A DNA stretch of 64,000 bases from Stichopus chloronotus (GCA_021234535.1 CM037836.1:12941111-13005110), one strand, 5' to 3'. Numbered from the stretch's first letter, positions 37,108 to 49,718 are shown. The notes: generated by a model from the sequence alone, not told the origin. Made by a program: numbers and translations.

Positions 37108-38382
37108 GATAAGTATAACTTTTAAGTACACCAGTAGGTAACTAGAGCATTTGTCTGATGTGTAATAACAAGGCTACGTTAATACTCTCCCAGAAATCAG
37201 CAACTACTGTGGACTATATACCCATGCACTTGGTCACTGTTATTGTCCATTGATCCATAAAAATGAGGCAATTTTTGCAACCTCAGAACTGGTCATTCCC
37301 GGTTGATTTTTTACTCTCGCCCCCCTTTCCTTGAAAAAATGAAAAGTATTCACAAAGGTTACCAAGTTGGAACAGGTATTATGCATCAGTAACTTTGATG
37401 ATGTCAGAAGTATTGTAATCAAAAGCTTTGACCTTTTATGGTATGACATTTTGTCTGTCTCAGATTCAATGTCCTTCTGTCTTTGATTTGTCATTCATCA
37501 GTTTAAGTCCTCTTAGTTCAAGCTGATTGAGGATCGACCTCCGAGTCAATGCAAACCAGAATTGGTGTTGGTCTTGAGTCGAGATTGCAACAGCTATTAT
37601 CACACTTTTTAAGAAGCAAAATTTTGGGAATTTGTGCGGATGGGGAGTGCACTTTTTTAAAAAGATTGACATAAATCCAACTCTTCCTACTTTTTTTTTT
37701 TTGTCTTTTTTGATGCTTAGCTCATGCAGAATTTTGGAAGAGGAACTGACAGTCGTGTAGTCTGCTATTGTTACCTTATAAATTCAACATACTTTGATTG
37801 GATTGAAATGCAGTACTGTAATAGCCATTGATTACATGTTGCAAGTCATCTCCAGAAAATCAGAAGCGTGGAAGAGATCTTAGCAGATCAGTAGAAGGGA
37901 AAAATATGGAATGGATTCAAACTAATTAACGCTTAATATCCAACTAAATTCTGTGCAGGTAGAAAACGAACTGCTAAATTGAAATACTAAAGCATCGATT
38001 TTAGCACTTGTAACCAAGTCTTAAAGAAATGCATAGCAATTTATTTAGACTGATATGATAAATACAGTAAGAGTTTGTGTAAGTCATGGGATGACAGTGT
38101 CAAAAGTTTACTAAAAAAAGTTTTTCATAGCTTGGACATTGAAACAGACTGTCACCAGGTTTGGAGCTTGTCAGAATGTGGTCATCAATTATTAGGAAAC
38201 AGCGATAAGACATTTCAGTGTATTCAGTTTATAATTTTAGTCACGGCCGCGTTTGTTTGAGCTCTCACAAGAATATTAGCACAAGTTGACAGTGACTGCA
38301 GTAGATCTTTTCAGACTACTTCTTTTCGAAGCAAAAGTTTGGTTTACATGAGTCTATGAAATATCGTAATTGTACTGTATGT

Positions 38383-38728
38383 GTTAGATTGGAATGTTCT
38401 TTTTTGTTTCACAGAATTTAAAAAAAAAAAGCAATACATACATGGACACAGAATGATAGATTTTTCAAAATATGGAAAGGCAGCATCCTTTCACAAAATA
38501 ATTTTTTCACAGATAGAAATGACAGTTATTTGTCACTCAGGAATGATTTGTTCACTCAAACTTTGGAAGATATAAAATGATCAATCTTCTATATTTCATC
38601 ACATTTATGTTTTGGAGTAGACGAGGCTGGCTATTGTTGTCTTAAATTAGTAAGATAGAAAACAGTTCCCAGTGATTCAAGCTTTTTTTCTTTTGTATGC
38701 TATGCTGATGCATTTTAAAGGCAGTATT
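38383..38728. mobile_element. Degraded TTAA-family MITE, family A copy 1
   Basis: It aligns with 39348-39692 through TGTTTCACAGAA, CACAGAATGATAGAT, TTTGTTCACTCAAACTTT and TTTTGTATG, in the same orientation. Both ends are diverged and TTAA flanks are not clear. It lies 232 bp upstream of the exon for EGF repeat 9. Confidence 0.65.
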
Positions 38729-38960
38729 TTCACTCCTATCCTTCTTTGTGTGCTGCAGATATAGCTCACCTCTTAACCGAATCCTGGCGGCGGTCTGAGA
38801 GAGCCATTCTACTCACCGTTGCCGGAATTTGCATTCTCGAATTTTCAATCATACCCCATTGAATTGCTTCGCATGAAGGCAGACTGTGGAAAAAGGAATA
38901 TATACTAACATACCATCTTTCCATTACATCTGCTTTGTTCGTCATTTCATCCACTAACAG

Positions 38961-39083
38961 AGACGGGTAATTGCTCTCCCAACTTTTGCCAAAATGGCGG
39001 CACCTGCACGCCGGTGAGCAAGACGGCCAGTCAGTGTCAGTGCACAGATCTGTACACTGGACCTTACTGTGAAATTCTCCAAG
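38961..39083 (+). CDS. Exon: EGF repeat 9 (class A)
   Basis: A 123-bp phase 1-1 exon, acceptor CCACTAACAG and donor GTTGGG. It encodes TGNCSPNFCQNGGTC and then QCQCTDLYTGPYCEILQG. Complete EGF, O-fucose consensus CQNGGTC. Its unusual GTTGG donor is shared with the next two EGF exons. Two copies of the same MITE family flank it, one in each adjacent intron. The next intron (39084-41789) holds the better copy and a 32-bp tandem duplication. Confidence 0.88.
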
Positions 39084-39347
39084 GTTGGGACATAATTGCT
39101 CATTTGTTGTATACTGCAAAGGCATCTGTGCCAGTGAGTGATACCCCTAGGGAGTGTTACCAGTTAAAAGTGGAGATAGTTCCAGCTTATTTGGTACAGT
39201 ATTCATGATCACATATGGGTGTGTGATCTTGGGAGTTGATCAATTAGCACTACAGTATATACTCCCCCTCAAATGCATTTGCCCTGAAAACTTTGTTAAA
39301 CCGTTTCTTCAAAAAAGGGTGTCCAATTACAAGGGAATAGTCTTTAA

Positions 39348-39692
39348 AGGGAAATTGGGTGTTTGTTTTACAGAAAACATCCCTATTATTAAAACCGATG
39401 TTTGTAGACGCAGAATGATAGATTATTCAAAATAAGGAAGGACAGTAGTCTTCTTTTCAAGAAACAAGTTTCTCACAGATAGAAACTCACTTACTTGTTG
39501 CTCAACACTAATTTGTTCACCCAAACTTTTCAAAATTCAAATAATGCATCTTCTGTTACTCATCATATGCATAATGCTTTGAGGAGATGAAGCTTTGGCA
39601 GATGTTTATTGATGAGACTGAAGGGTTTAAAAATGACTAAAGCTATTTCTTTTGTATGTCATGTTGGTGTATTCTAAACGCCCAATTTCCCT
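39348..39692. mobile_element. TTAA-flanked MITE, family A copy 2
   Basis: Bounded by TTAA at 39344-39347 and 39693-39696. The left end AGGGAAATTGGGTGTTT matches the reverse complement of the right end, AGGGAAATTGGGCGTTT, in 16 of 17 positions. It is 345 bp with no coding frame. Copies lie at 38383 and 56913. The TTAA-AGGGAA edge fits the TTAAAGGRR rule of T2/Kolobok MITEs. Confidence 0.88.
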
Positions 39693-41248
39693 TTAAATTA
39701 CCAGAATTGTTTATCGCAGTTCGGATCTGTTGGGAAATGATCTCTGCTTTTCAAATTTCTGTGTAATGTTTGGATGCAGGGCATGAAGGAGGGAGATCTT
39801 AGGGTACAAGAGAAAAAAAACTTCCATAAAGGTTTGGTGCAGAGCATTTACTGTATTACTTCTCAGGGGTATCCATGGTAAACAGATGCCTGGTGTACCA
39901 CATTCTGTGTTTTGTGAAGGTTTGACATATCGCTGTCTACACACAACGTATACTCTTCCTTCCCTGCACTATGTGAATATATTTTTGTTGATGTTATATT
40001 GTGCTGCATGCATGTTCTTCTTTATACCCTGATACATCACTTACATGTCTACCTGTCCCTCATAATATTCCTTCCAGTCAGGCTGTTTCTCATAGCCATT
40101 TATGTGAAGACCATCTGCTTCCATTGTATGCATAACAGCCCGCTGAAAGTAAAGTGCTGTTAAATTTTAGCAAATTCCATTGCATTCCCCGGACCCTCAC
40201 CAAAACATATTGCCCGATTATTTCCTTTCCATCTGCCGTAAACCAGCTTCAAGTTGATGCATGTGGCACCTGGTATCGACCATTGTCATATGCTCAAGTG
40301 ATCTTTAAGCCTGAAAGCTGGAATGTGAATTGTACCAGCAATGGCCTGGTCATCTATCTTTGTTCTTCGACAGTGCTTCAGGGAAGAAAAAGTAGGGGAA
40401 AAGATCCCCTTTCACAAAATCCGAAACAGAACTGTGCATACATCTTCCAGATATTTGAATGAAAATTGTCTCAACATTTTTGTTGGCTCTACAAAGCTCA
40501 GACTCCTCTTGAGGGCCCAGCCGTCAATCGCTGCCACTTGAAATACACAACAAAAAAAAAAGACCAGTGGGAACGGATATGAACATTCACATATATGGAA
40601 AAAGTATGTCTTAATGTGTTTTTTTGTAGGGGCTGTAACACATTTGACTTTCAGTGTCAAATTATGACAAATTTTCAACTCATATTCCAACTTCAGTTGA
40701 ACTCAACATCACAGATATAATGACTGTTTGATGCCACCTGCTTGCCCAGTTTGTACCAATTCGTAATGGGTCATACAAGCTTGAACCCTCTACTGTATTT
40801 ATATTACTAACGGTATTCAACTCACCCATCTTGAACTTTCTTGTTAGGTGGGGTGCATGTGAATGACTTCTTTTTGTGAACGGATTTTTTTCCCTAAGCG
40901 CAGTTCGTCCTAGAAACTGTCACTTCAGTCTAACTGTCTGTAGAAGGAATAGAAAAGAAGAGCAAAATTTTGTTAAAGACTAATAAGCCTACGGATCATC
41001 TGAGAACAAAAGAAATTCTAGCTCATCTAAACTGTTATTTCAAAGTAAGGGATCAAGAATTGAAAGACAGAGGAAAGAAATTTACGTGTTTTTATTTTTA
41101 AACCTGATTTAAGGAAGTGAAATGCTTAGATGTATCTTTCAAAAAGCCTTCAAAAGAAATTTAATTTGTAATTGGGATTATAATTGTAATTGGGATACAA
41201 AATTTACTGAAGGCTCAATAGTATCAATTTTTTTGAGTTATTACAATT

Positions 41249-41312
41249 AAAAAGAGAGTAAACTGTATTAAAAGACCTTCAAAAAGAGAGTAAATTGTAT
41301 TAAAAGGCTTTC
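41249..41312. repeat. 32-bp tandem duplication
   Basis: AAAAAGAGAGTAAACTGTAT and AAAAAGAGAGTAAATTGTAT begin two adjacent 32-bp copies. A nearby GTAATTGGGAT is also doubled at about 41168-41200. Confidence 0.9.
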
Positions 41313-41789
41313 AAGTCAATTAGAAAGGAAATAATTTAAATTGTATCTCATTGTAAATCAAGAAAGTCATAAGCATTCTCTGCCACACTTCGTGTTCATC
41401 ACGAAATACAGAGGTGCAAATTTTGACTGCATGTCAGTTGTTTCATTTTTCATACTCTCTTACTTTTGAAATGATCATCTGTAAATTGTAAAATCAATAA
41501 CCCTGTACTTGGCACAGTAGCTGGCACTTTGTCGGGCGAACTGACGTCACTTTTTCTTCGGTTGAAATGATATTCCTTTCTCATCAAGTTTAATGACATT
41601 TTTATTTCAGTTTTAATAGTCTTAGGTGGAGTAGTATTTTAGTTGTAGGGAAGTGCTGTACATTCCGAACTTTTCGGTGAAAATGCTGAACATGCATGTA
41701 TCATGGTGACAGGCATTTCTTTTTTTCCAATGAGCTTTAAACTCCCAAGGAACATCTTATACAAGATACCCCTTTGCTTGATTATGCAG

Positions 41790-41912
41790 TTTCCAGCTTC
41801 TGTTCATTTAACCTATGCATGAACGGCGCCACCTGCATGGACACCGACACGTCCCGTGGAATCTGCCTCTGCGAAGACGGATATCAGGGTTTCTTTTGTG
41901 AAGAGTTCTCAG
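41790..41912 (+). CDS. Exon: EGF repeat 10 (class A)
   Basis: A 123-bp phase 1-1 exon, acceptor GATTATGCAG and donor GTTGGC. The frame and the VSSFC start favour this acceptor over the AG seven bases downstream. It encodes SSFCSFNLCMNGATC, then GICLCEDGYQGFFCEEFSG. Complete EGF with O-fucose consensus. The following intron (41913-44147) contains a 20-bp perfect palindrome (43409-43428) and a (GT)n tract near 43870. The open frame at 42697-43056 there shows no domain. Confidence 0.85.
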
Positions 41913-43408
41913 GTTGGCTTTGATAAAATTTCGAATGTTACTGGTTGATTGAAAACTAACAACTCCCCACCCTCCGCCTCCTGACTCTATATCTTTTTTG
42001 CTACATGTATCTGAATGACAGGCGAGAACTGTATTACAGGTACCGACCAGGGATGGTGTACTTCGCTATGTCTTTTGATGTGTCTTCTTTGCGACTGAAT
42101 AGCCAGCATGTCACACACAAATAAAGAGAAAATATCAGTTTCTTGTAGCAGGAATCTGAAACTGTCTGGAGGACAAAAGTGTTCTTAACTCTTGTTTCAT
42201 ATTCTGCGTTACTAAAGGCAACGATTACAACTTCAAAAAGTAGAAAGCAAAACGGCTTTTTTGTGGCAGTATGAAAACTGGAATCAGCGTCTTCGTGAAC
42301 CGTGCCCTCCGCCGTACACAGCTGTAGCTTTGTCTATAATAGAAAGCAAGCATATGTATGCTACAGACAAATATCCAATCCATTAAGCCTAGTCTTTAGT
42401 GTATGTTACTGTCTATCAATTTTAATTGAGAACGATCATAACGCTGCAATTGGCACCGCGGCGATGGTTTAGACCCAATACTTCATTTTTGAAAAGGCTA
42501 AAGGACGGCAGCAAAAATAATGAGAAAGGTAGACCCCAGCAGTATGTGGAGTAGGCAAAGCGCTATGCAGTGTTTCAGCCGATCCTCAATATGCTAGTAG
42601 CAAAATATCAACGCTGGCTGTAGTCATTACCAAATAAAGCTTGCTTTGTTGTTCATGTAGCAACCTCACCAAAGATCAGATTGATATCAATCAATATTGA
42701 TCGTTCAGTATTATCTAATCTATGATCTACATCCAATCCTGTACCTGAACCTTTTAACAGTGTTGCTTCCCTTCACCATCCATCCCCCCATCGCTGATAT
42801 GTGGCACGCCACTACCACCCTATTCTGCTTCCCAGCACACTACTTCCCATATATCAAATATACTGTACACTCATCGCCATTAAGTTTTTATTCCTCTACA
42901 CCTACGTCAATATTTATCGTCATACTCTCTCACCAATCCTCGCAACCCGTCACACGACGTCATCGTTGGTTGCACATCTATAAGCTGCTCAGTACATATA
43001 ATGTCACCCTTCCGCATGAATTTTTTGTCAGTTTTTTGACATTTTTGTATTTATAGCAAAGACTGTATGCTCAAATATAGTGATTCATCCTGTCACCATT
43101 GTAGAAATTGACAGAATTTACGTCTACTTTTAGACACACCTCTCATATAAATCTACCTAATTATGTCCTCCTTTCCACACCACCTGTTTTCATCTCCCTT
43201 TATGTGGAAAGCCATTGTGACTTTAACTCCAGAATTGTTTTTGCCCCTAATTTGGTATCACAGATACCCAGTCATTGGGGCCATAACTACAGTATTCCAA
43301 CTCAACTACCCACAACAGCTATTGCTATTGCTTAGCATTTGTTTTTGATAGGAACATTGTGGTAATTTCAGACACCTGAAATGCTAATTCAGATATCTGT
43401 AAAACATT

Positions 43409-43428
43409 ATTTCAGATATATCTGAAAT
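43409..43428. repeat. 20-bp perfect palindrome
   Basis: ATTTCAGATATATCTGAAAT is its own reverse complement. Related half-palindromes (TTTCAGACACCTGAAAT, ATTCAGATATCTG, GTCTGAAATTT) lie within 100 bp. Function unknown. Confidence 0.85.
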
Positions 43429-44147
43429 TTGGTTATCGATAAATCTTTCATTCAATTGTCTGAAATTTTTTTTTATCAAAACTTTTGGACTTTGTATTCA
43501 AATGTCTTCCCATAACAGTAATTATTTCATAAAGTACTAATCTCCATATTGTTTTTGTATCATGGTGTCATCTATTTATCCTGTCTTCTGTATTAAACCA
43601 ATTCATTGTATTTAATTAAATTTTGCATTCCATTCATATATGTCAGTGTTGATGTTTCATACTTACATGTCATGATACATTTTTGATTAGCATTCATTTT
43701 AATTAGCACCATTCATTTCATTTTCCTTTGTGTTGTGATAATTTCAAAGTCAGACAAGTCTACATTTGAGTTGGCATGCAAGCACGTGCAAAGGCAAATA
43801 GCATTATTCTTGTTACAAATCACTGGGTTGCTTATCTCACCTACTATGAGGATTGCTGCACCTTTGTGTGTATTTGTGTATGTGTGTGTATGTGTGTGTT
43901 TGTACATCAGAATCAGTTAACAAAATCACAATAGAAGAAAAATACAAAATAAAAAACACCTGTTGAAGTTGTTTTATTGGGCAACTCTTTAAATTTTATC
44001 CAAATTACGGTATCACATTGAGTTGTTTACCCAGTAGGTCATTTTCTGTCAGACATTATTGTAGTTGTAAATTGTATGCTAGCTTCCTTCCATTTAATAA
44101 TAAACACTTTGAAGTAAGTACTTACATTCGAGTTCAACTTTCTTTAG

Positions 44148-44261
44148 GATTCTGTGCATTAAACCAATGTATGAATGGAGCTACCTGTGAGCCCATAGGA
44201 CTGTTTGGAGGTTTCTGTCACTGTGTGGAAGGATTCACAGGTGTAACATGTGAGACTCAAG
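44148..44261 (+). CDS. Exon: EGF repeat 11 (class A)
   Basis: A 114-bp phase 1-1 exon, acceptor CTTTCTTTAG and donor GTTGGC. It encodes GFCALNQCMNGATC and then FCHCVEGFTGVTCETQG. Complete EGF with O-fucose consensus CMNGATC, very close to the previous exon. The next intron (44262-45971, 1.7 kb) shows no repeat or exon that I recognise. Confidence 0.88.
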
Positions 44262-45971
44262 GTTGGCGTCAGTTTCATTCCATTCAAAATCGGAGCCATG
44301 GCATTAATTGACATAACTGCAGTGGTGAATGGGCCAACTAGAGAATAAATTCAATCTTTTGCAACTAATGCATGTGAAAATGGGTCTATGCCTTTCAAAT
44401 TAGAAATGACTATCAACAGGATGAATCACAATTGCATGAATATTCAGCAGTCAACAGATGCCTCACAGATATGGCCACCCTTTCAGTGATACTGTACATA
44501 AAAAAGCTATCTCACAATGCAATAATAATGTGCATGGAATAGTGATCTTTGTATGGCATTCTCTGTAGTCTTCTGTGGTTAGTTTGCGTCAACCTTTTAT
44601 AGTTCCTCTCATAAACATTAAAAATTAAGTCCATCTGTTGCAGTCATGCATAGTTCACCTTCACTCTCTCCCAACGCACAGAATAGGTGGCATGCTTTGC
44701 CATTTAGACTTGGTCTCTTTTGGTGTCTTCTTCAAATGCTCTTTGCTGCCCCCATCTGCCAAACTCGTAGGTAGCATCTTGACATCAACCATGTTTTACT
44801 CCCTTTCATTTCCTCCGAGATTGCATCTTACCATCACTGACTTATCACATTTCCTCCCCTTCCACCACCTCCTCCTCACAGATTACATCACAGATTACAT
44901 CAGATCACTTTTCATCACTGATGTTTGACGTATATTTTCATCCTGGAATTGATTAACTATTCCTCAAACCACTTCACTATTCGATAACACATTAAAGAAA
45001 ATTTTGACATGTGGCACACTTACCTGTTGAAATACTGACATAAAGTTGATATGTTTTGAATATTTTCACAAGGCTGTGTGAATTTGCTGCAAGTTTTCTT
45101 GGTGCTGTAAAAAGCCATCTGGTCCTCTGCATACCTCTTGGAATGCTTTTGCACAATCCTCTTCTCATAGTTCTCATGTGACAGCCGTTGCAGAAGATGT
45201 TTAGTCAAGTAGACTGCTTTGGCTTTTCTCCAACCTAAGTCGTTTTCTTCAAAGTTTAACAAAAATCTCTGGTGGTACTGTCTCTCTTTTGCATGATGTA
45301 TTTGGGACTTATTTCATCAAGGAAAAGGAGATTACATTTTTAATAGCTTATAAATTCTTTGGTCATAACATTTTGTTAACTTGTTTTTCATACTCGCCAA
45401 AGGAAGGGTTTGTAGTTGAAAGTGTTTCTTATGAAGAATACATCCACAGACAAAAAAAAGAAAAATCAAATAGCCGTTCTGATTGTCCAGGAATACTAGA
45501 ATGTCTGTTCTTATGCAACTACATTGAAGAATGACCTCCATGTTTTCTCATGGGTAACGTGTATGTGTGTAAACTTTGACCACTTTCTCTTTTAGCAAAG
45601 ACTCAAAAACTCTAGACTTTAATACAGGGATTTCCAAGTGTCTTACCCTACCCTGATGAAATTATTAGTTTGTCATAGAAGCTTAAAGTGCATGTTTTCC
45701 TGGCCCACATGAAATTTGCCTGCATTCAGGCAAACTTAGAGAGTAAGCAGGTTAAATGATGTGGAGATGGGGTTCTTTGGCCATCTAAAATGGATGTTAT
45801 GAGAGCAGTTGGCCTTCATTCTCAGAGACCATGGCTTACAATGGGAGTTCATATCCCACTGATATTGTCAATTGTTAATTAGTCACGTAGTTTCTTTTCC
45901 TTTCTGCCCTCTTTTGGCTTTGAAATGTGTTTCATTGAAAAGTACCATATGTTTTATATTTTCTTTATCAG

Positions 45972-46085
45972 GACCTTGTGCAGACAACCCTTGTTTGAAC
46001 GGTGGCACCTGTGCTTCAGTCAACACCGCGCCCTCAGGTTTTGCTTGTCAGTGCCTCAACAGCTATGTGGGGACATTTTGCCAGT
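45972..46085 (+). CDS. Exon: EGF repeat 12
   Basis: A 114-bp phase 1-1 exon, acceptor CTTTATCAG and donor GTAAGA. It encodes GPCADNPCLNGGTC and then FACQCLNSYVGTFCQ. It has all six cysteines and returns to the canonical class with an aromatic residue before C4. CLNGGTC fits O-fucose. The next intron is short (46086-46613) and ends in a T/C-rich acceptor tract; nothing else is seen in it. Confidence 0.9.
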
Positions 46086-46613
46086 GTAAGAGGGAGAAAA
46101 AAAATGACAAGAACTTTAAACATTTATTACTGATACTTTGTTAATGCTGTAATCGATGACGCATTTTGCACATTAATATTAATTGACAACGACAATGGCA
46201 CAATTTTAATTCCACCAATGGCCAAAACATTGCATGTGCATTTATGCATAGTGACAAAATAATAAAAACCTTTAAGATATGATCATGATTATCAAACGTG
46301 CAGTATGAGTAATTGCACTGCTGTCATTGTATGCTATCATTCAAGGCATTAGATCTTTATGAATGGACTCATGGCCAAGTCCAAGAAGTAAGCATCATGC
46401 TGTCAGAGCTCGCAGTGCACTGAATTGTGCTAGGTGTTGGAAGCTTTATGCCAGAACCAGGGAATGATGAAAACAGTTAGTCCTATAAAAAGAGACACCA
46501 AACTGTCACAAATTAAACCCACAAGAAAAGAAAATGACCCGTGTGTATGATGCCATAATTACGATAGCAATTTTTTTTTTTCTCTCCTCTCGTTCACTCC
46601 AATCTTTCCTTAG

Positions 46614-46733
46614 ATGTTAATCCATGTCAAGGGACTTCACCTTGTCAGAATCAGGGGATTTGCATGGCTAATAATGATGGCAGTTACACCTGTGAATGCC
46701 TACAAATTTACATCGGCGACCGCTGCGAGACCC
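46614..46733 (+). CDS. Exon: EGF repeat 13
   Basis: A 120-bp phase 1-1 exon, acceptor CTTTCCTTAG and donor GTAAGT. It encodes VNPCQGTSPCQNQGIC and then SYTCECLQIYIGDRCET. Complete EGF. C1-C2 is longer than usual and CQNQGIC lacks the O-fucose Ser/Thr. The following intron (46734-47808) shows nothing recognisable apart from a (CT) tract at its 3' end. Confidence 0.9.
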
Positions 46734-47808
46734 GTAAGTCACCTGAGCTCTCCGGGGGCCCATGGTTCGTTTGTCACAAGCATGACAGTTCGGCCAGTAA
46801 TCACTACTGTTAAAGTGTAGATCTGTAGATTTGTCAAGTATCTCCAGTGTTTGAAAGTTTACACCCAGAATTTGGCTCTTAACAGCCGCCAAAACTCCCC
46901 TTTTCAACATCACACAAAGGAAATCAAAATTCATTTTTACATTCTGACAAACGTCGTTGCACTTAAATCCGATACTACTGTGTGGTGTGATTGCCAAAAC
47001 AAAAATCACTGGTATTTCAACTGAAGTAGATTAAATAGAGAGAAAGCAGTTGTTGAGTTTTGTAGTTTACATACTGATAATGCAGTGCTTTGTTCTTCTT
47101 TGTATCTGGTCAATTGTTTTGACCTCGTAGTCCATAGTTGCTTAGTGTGCTTAAAAAGAATATGAAAAGGTCATATCGCAATATCCCTGTGGTGAATTCA
47201 CAGTTTCAAATGTAACAAACATATTCTAGAAGAATGTTCTTACAAAGAAAGGGAATAAACTACCATCGACAATTATGTGTACAACAGTTACATCAGCCAT
47301 GAGTTTCACTGCATACTAAATCCTGCAAAACTAGGTAGAAAACTTCAAGAGGCTAGACATCTTCATGGGAGTAAGAATAAATCATGCATGTTAACTCTTA
47401 TTGTTTTTCAGGTCTGAACATTATTTTGTAATATACAGTATTGGATAAAAAGCTGATGTCATGTGAAATCTCAGTGTTTGTCAAAAGTGGGCATTTCTTT
47501 TCACAGTATGAGATGCCACTGGCGGTGCGAGACGACACCAGTCGCTCTATTGATACGACGCGAGATGTCGTAGTACAGGATGATGTGGAATATTAGATAT
47601 TTATGAACAGTTGTGAATATTTTCCATTCTGGAAATCTACAGAAAAATGACTGATTGGTGTTTGTGATTTGTGTTGCCCTTCATGTTGTGGTTAGTCCCT
47701 TCTGTGTTTTTTATTAGAAATATGGTTTTAAATGGTTTTTTTTTGCTAATTTATTTGTTCACTTTATCTCTCATCATTGTTTAATGATCTCTCTCTCTCT
47801 CCCTCCAG

Positions 47809-47922
47809 TTTTGCCCTGTCTCAACAATCCTTGCAGTAACGGTGGTACCTGCTCTAACGTCGGTGAAACTTACTCCTGCAGCTGTGGACCGGCATTCTCA
47901 GGACCCAATTGTGAAATAGAGA
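47809..47922 (+). CDS. Exon: EGF repeat 14
   Basis: A 114-bp phase 1-1 exon, acceptor CCCTCCAG and donor GTAATT. It encodes [16 protein letters not shown], then [17 protein letters not shown]. Complete EGF with O-fucose consensus [17 protein letters not shown] fits the C-x-(D/N)-x4-(Y/F)-x-C pattern for Asp/Asn beta-hydroxylation, the only repeat where I saw it. The next intron (47923-48531) holds nothing notable. Confidence 0.9.
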
Positions 47923-48531
47923 GTAATTTCCATCTTCCAATTTCAAGTATCTTGTTAATGATTTTAAGCTTCCTCAGGTTTTTTTTTTTTAATCTGTAGA
48001 CAGTGGGCAAAAAGTGCTTACAGTTTGTAGGTGCATATACGTCCTTGCCTCGTTCAAGTGGATGTCCCGACCACAGAAGGAAATGTGACAGTGATGAACA
48101 TTTATGCTGAGTCATGTTCATTCAGCTTGCAAAACTTCGTCCGCACCATCGATTTTGCATTTTTTTAGTTGTGGACAGGTTCACACCGTCACACGAGTTC
48201 AGGAATGCCTCAAAAACAAATTTGTTCCGATAAAAAAGACGTGGTTCAGCTCATGTTTGACATGCACTTGACTCCATACATAGATTAATTAGTTTAGACT
48301 CAGTCATAAAGTACCGACCATATAAGCTGTTTAATATACAATACATAATATTTCTAAAGCATTGTTTAGTACCACAATATAAATTAAACGTTGAAAATAG
48401 CTGCCACATGTGCAGTTACCATGTCAACAGTGAATTTTTGCAGGTCTGCAATGTTTGCTTGATTGTTGTGATAAAGATGGAGCATGTTTTAGTCCATAGT
48501 TTTATTCCTTATTTTTTTTTTGGTTTTACAG

Positions 48532-48646
48532 ACCGTTGTATTCTGTCATCTCCCTGTATGAATGGAGGGTCTTGTGTACCAACTGGACACAATGCATACA
48601 TTTGTCAGTGCACTTTCGGATTTCACAGGGCAAAATTGCGAAAACA
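48532..48646 (+). pseudogene. Exon: EGF repeat 15 with a +1 frameshift
   Basis: Acceptor GGTTTTACAG, donor GTACGT. It encodes RCILSSPCMNGGSC, then ICQCTFGF, after which the frame runs into HRAKLRKQ instead of a G-x-x-C6 ending. Reading one base less at TTT (48621-48624) gives G-F-T-G-Q-N-C-E-N and the expected phase 1 exit. The exon is 115 bp while all other EGF exons are multiples of three, so one extra base is the simplest reading. No alternative splice site rescues it. This may be an assembly indel in a short T run or a real lesion. The next intron (48647-49718) contains a weak MITE candidate. Confidence 0.85.
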
Positions 48647-48804
48647 GTACGTACATCACTGCAGTAAAATTCTTCTCTTCATGTTCACAGTAATTTGTAC
48701 GAAGGAATTCCACCCCTAGATGTCTGTTTGTGATGCACTGGCATTCGAAATGATTAGAGGGAAGGACATGGGATTCTACTTTATTTAGCATGTTATCTTG
48801 TTGG

Positions 48805-49170
48805 CAGGGTTCTAGCCACATGATGCCATCACTGACACTCACCAACCAGCAAACAGCTCTCAAATCACCAAACTACAAGTCAATGCAAAATTCAGTGGAA
48901 ACTCCTCGAGGACTGTCCGAAACCTTTAATATGGAGATGTATTTTAACATAAAACGACCCACAATATCTTGTCACTGGATGCAAAGCCAGACAATCACCT
49001 GGTCCCGAACCATCTCTAGTGTTGAGAGCAAAACTTCTGAAAGGCTCCCCCAGTGTCGTAGTCAGATGGTTGGCGAAGGACAGCAACTGACGCCGTCCCC
49101 AGGATAGCCTTCACAGGACACTGACAAAGGCACTACAGCCACCACTCAGAATCCTCCGGCTAGGAGTCTG
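48805..49170. mobile_element. Weak candidate MITE with TTGG flanks
   Basis: The left end CAGGGTTCTAGCC and the reverse-complemented right end CAGACTCCTAGCC agree at 10 of 13 positions. TTGG lies directly outside both ends. Interior 366 bp, GC-richer than the intron, with a 105-codon frame of no recognised domain. Could be chance. Confidence 0.35.
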
Positions 49171-49718
49171 TTGGCAACGTGCGGCAATCATTCCCTTTGC
49201 GTGTCAAATGTGTGATAAGCAAGGAGGTTTATTTATTAGTAGTTCTCAAATTATGGTCAGGAAACACTGTCCGAGTTCGATCCTCTGATTTTGCTTCATC
49301 AGTGGGAAATTGGTCATGAGTGTCAGGGTTGTAGTACCAGGTTGGAGAAAATTTTGTGGTTTGCATTTCCCACACCCTCCTCTTCTTATCCTTTATCAAA
49401 TGGAAAGGTAAGACTTTAGAAAAGTTAAAATGAAAGTAAAGGTTGTAGATGTGCAAGGAAACCCTGCAGTCAGAAGTTGTAGTGGTTACAGTAATGTTTG
49501 TATTGAATGGTATGATAGAGGATGGATAAGGATGGCTGGATGGATGGAGAACAGATATCTCATATCCTTTTATCATATCACTTTCTATGAATAGTTATGT
49601 AAAATCAGCGAATATCAAAGGGTTAAATGATAACTGCATATTTTCCATCACTATTCGTACGGTATCCTTTAAGTGTTTCAGTATTATTAACAGTGGCAGT
49701 TTTCCTCTTCTTGTCCAG

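Noticed and set aside
42697..43056. 119-codon + strand frame in an intron
   Set aside because: Low-complexity Ser/Thr/Tyr/Leu-rich translation, no domain, no fitting acceptor and donor, and it overlaps another equally plausible frame.
48790..49107. 105-codon + strand frame after the frameshifted EGF exon
   Set aside because: No recognisable domain; lies within a possible MITE and lacks suitable splice sites.
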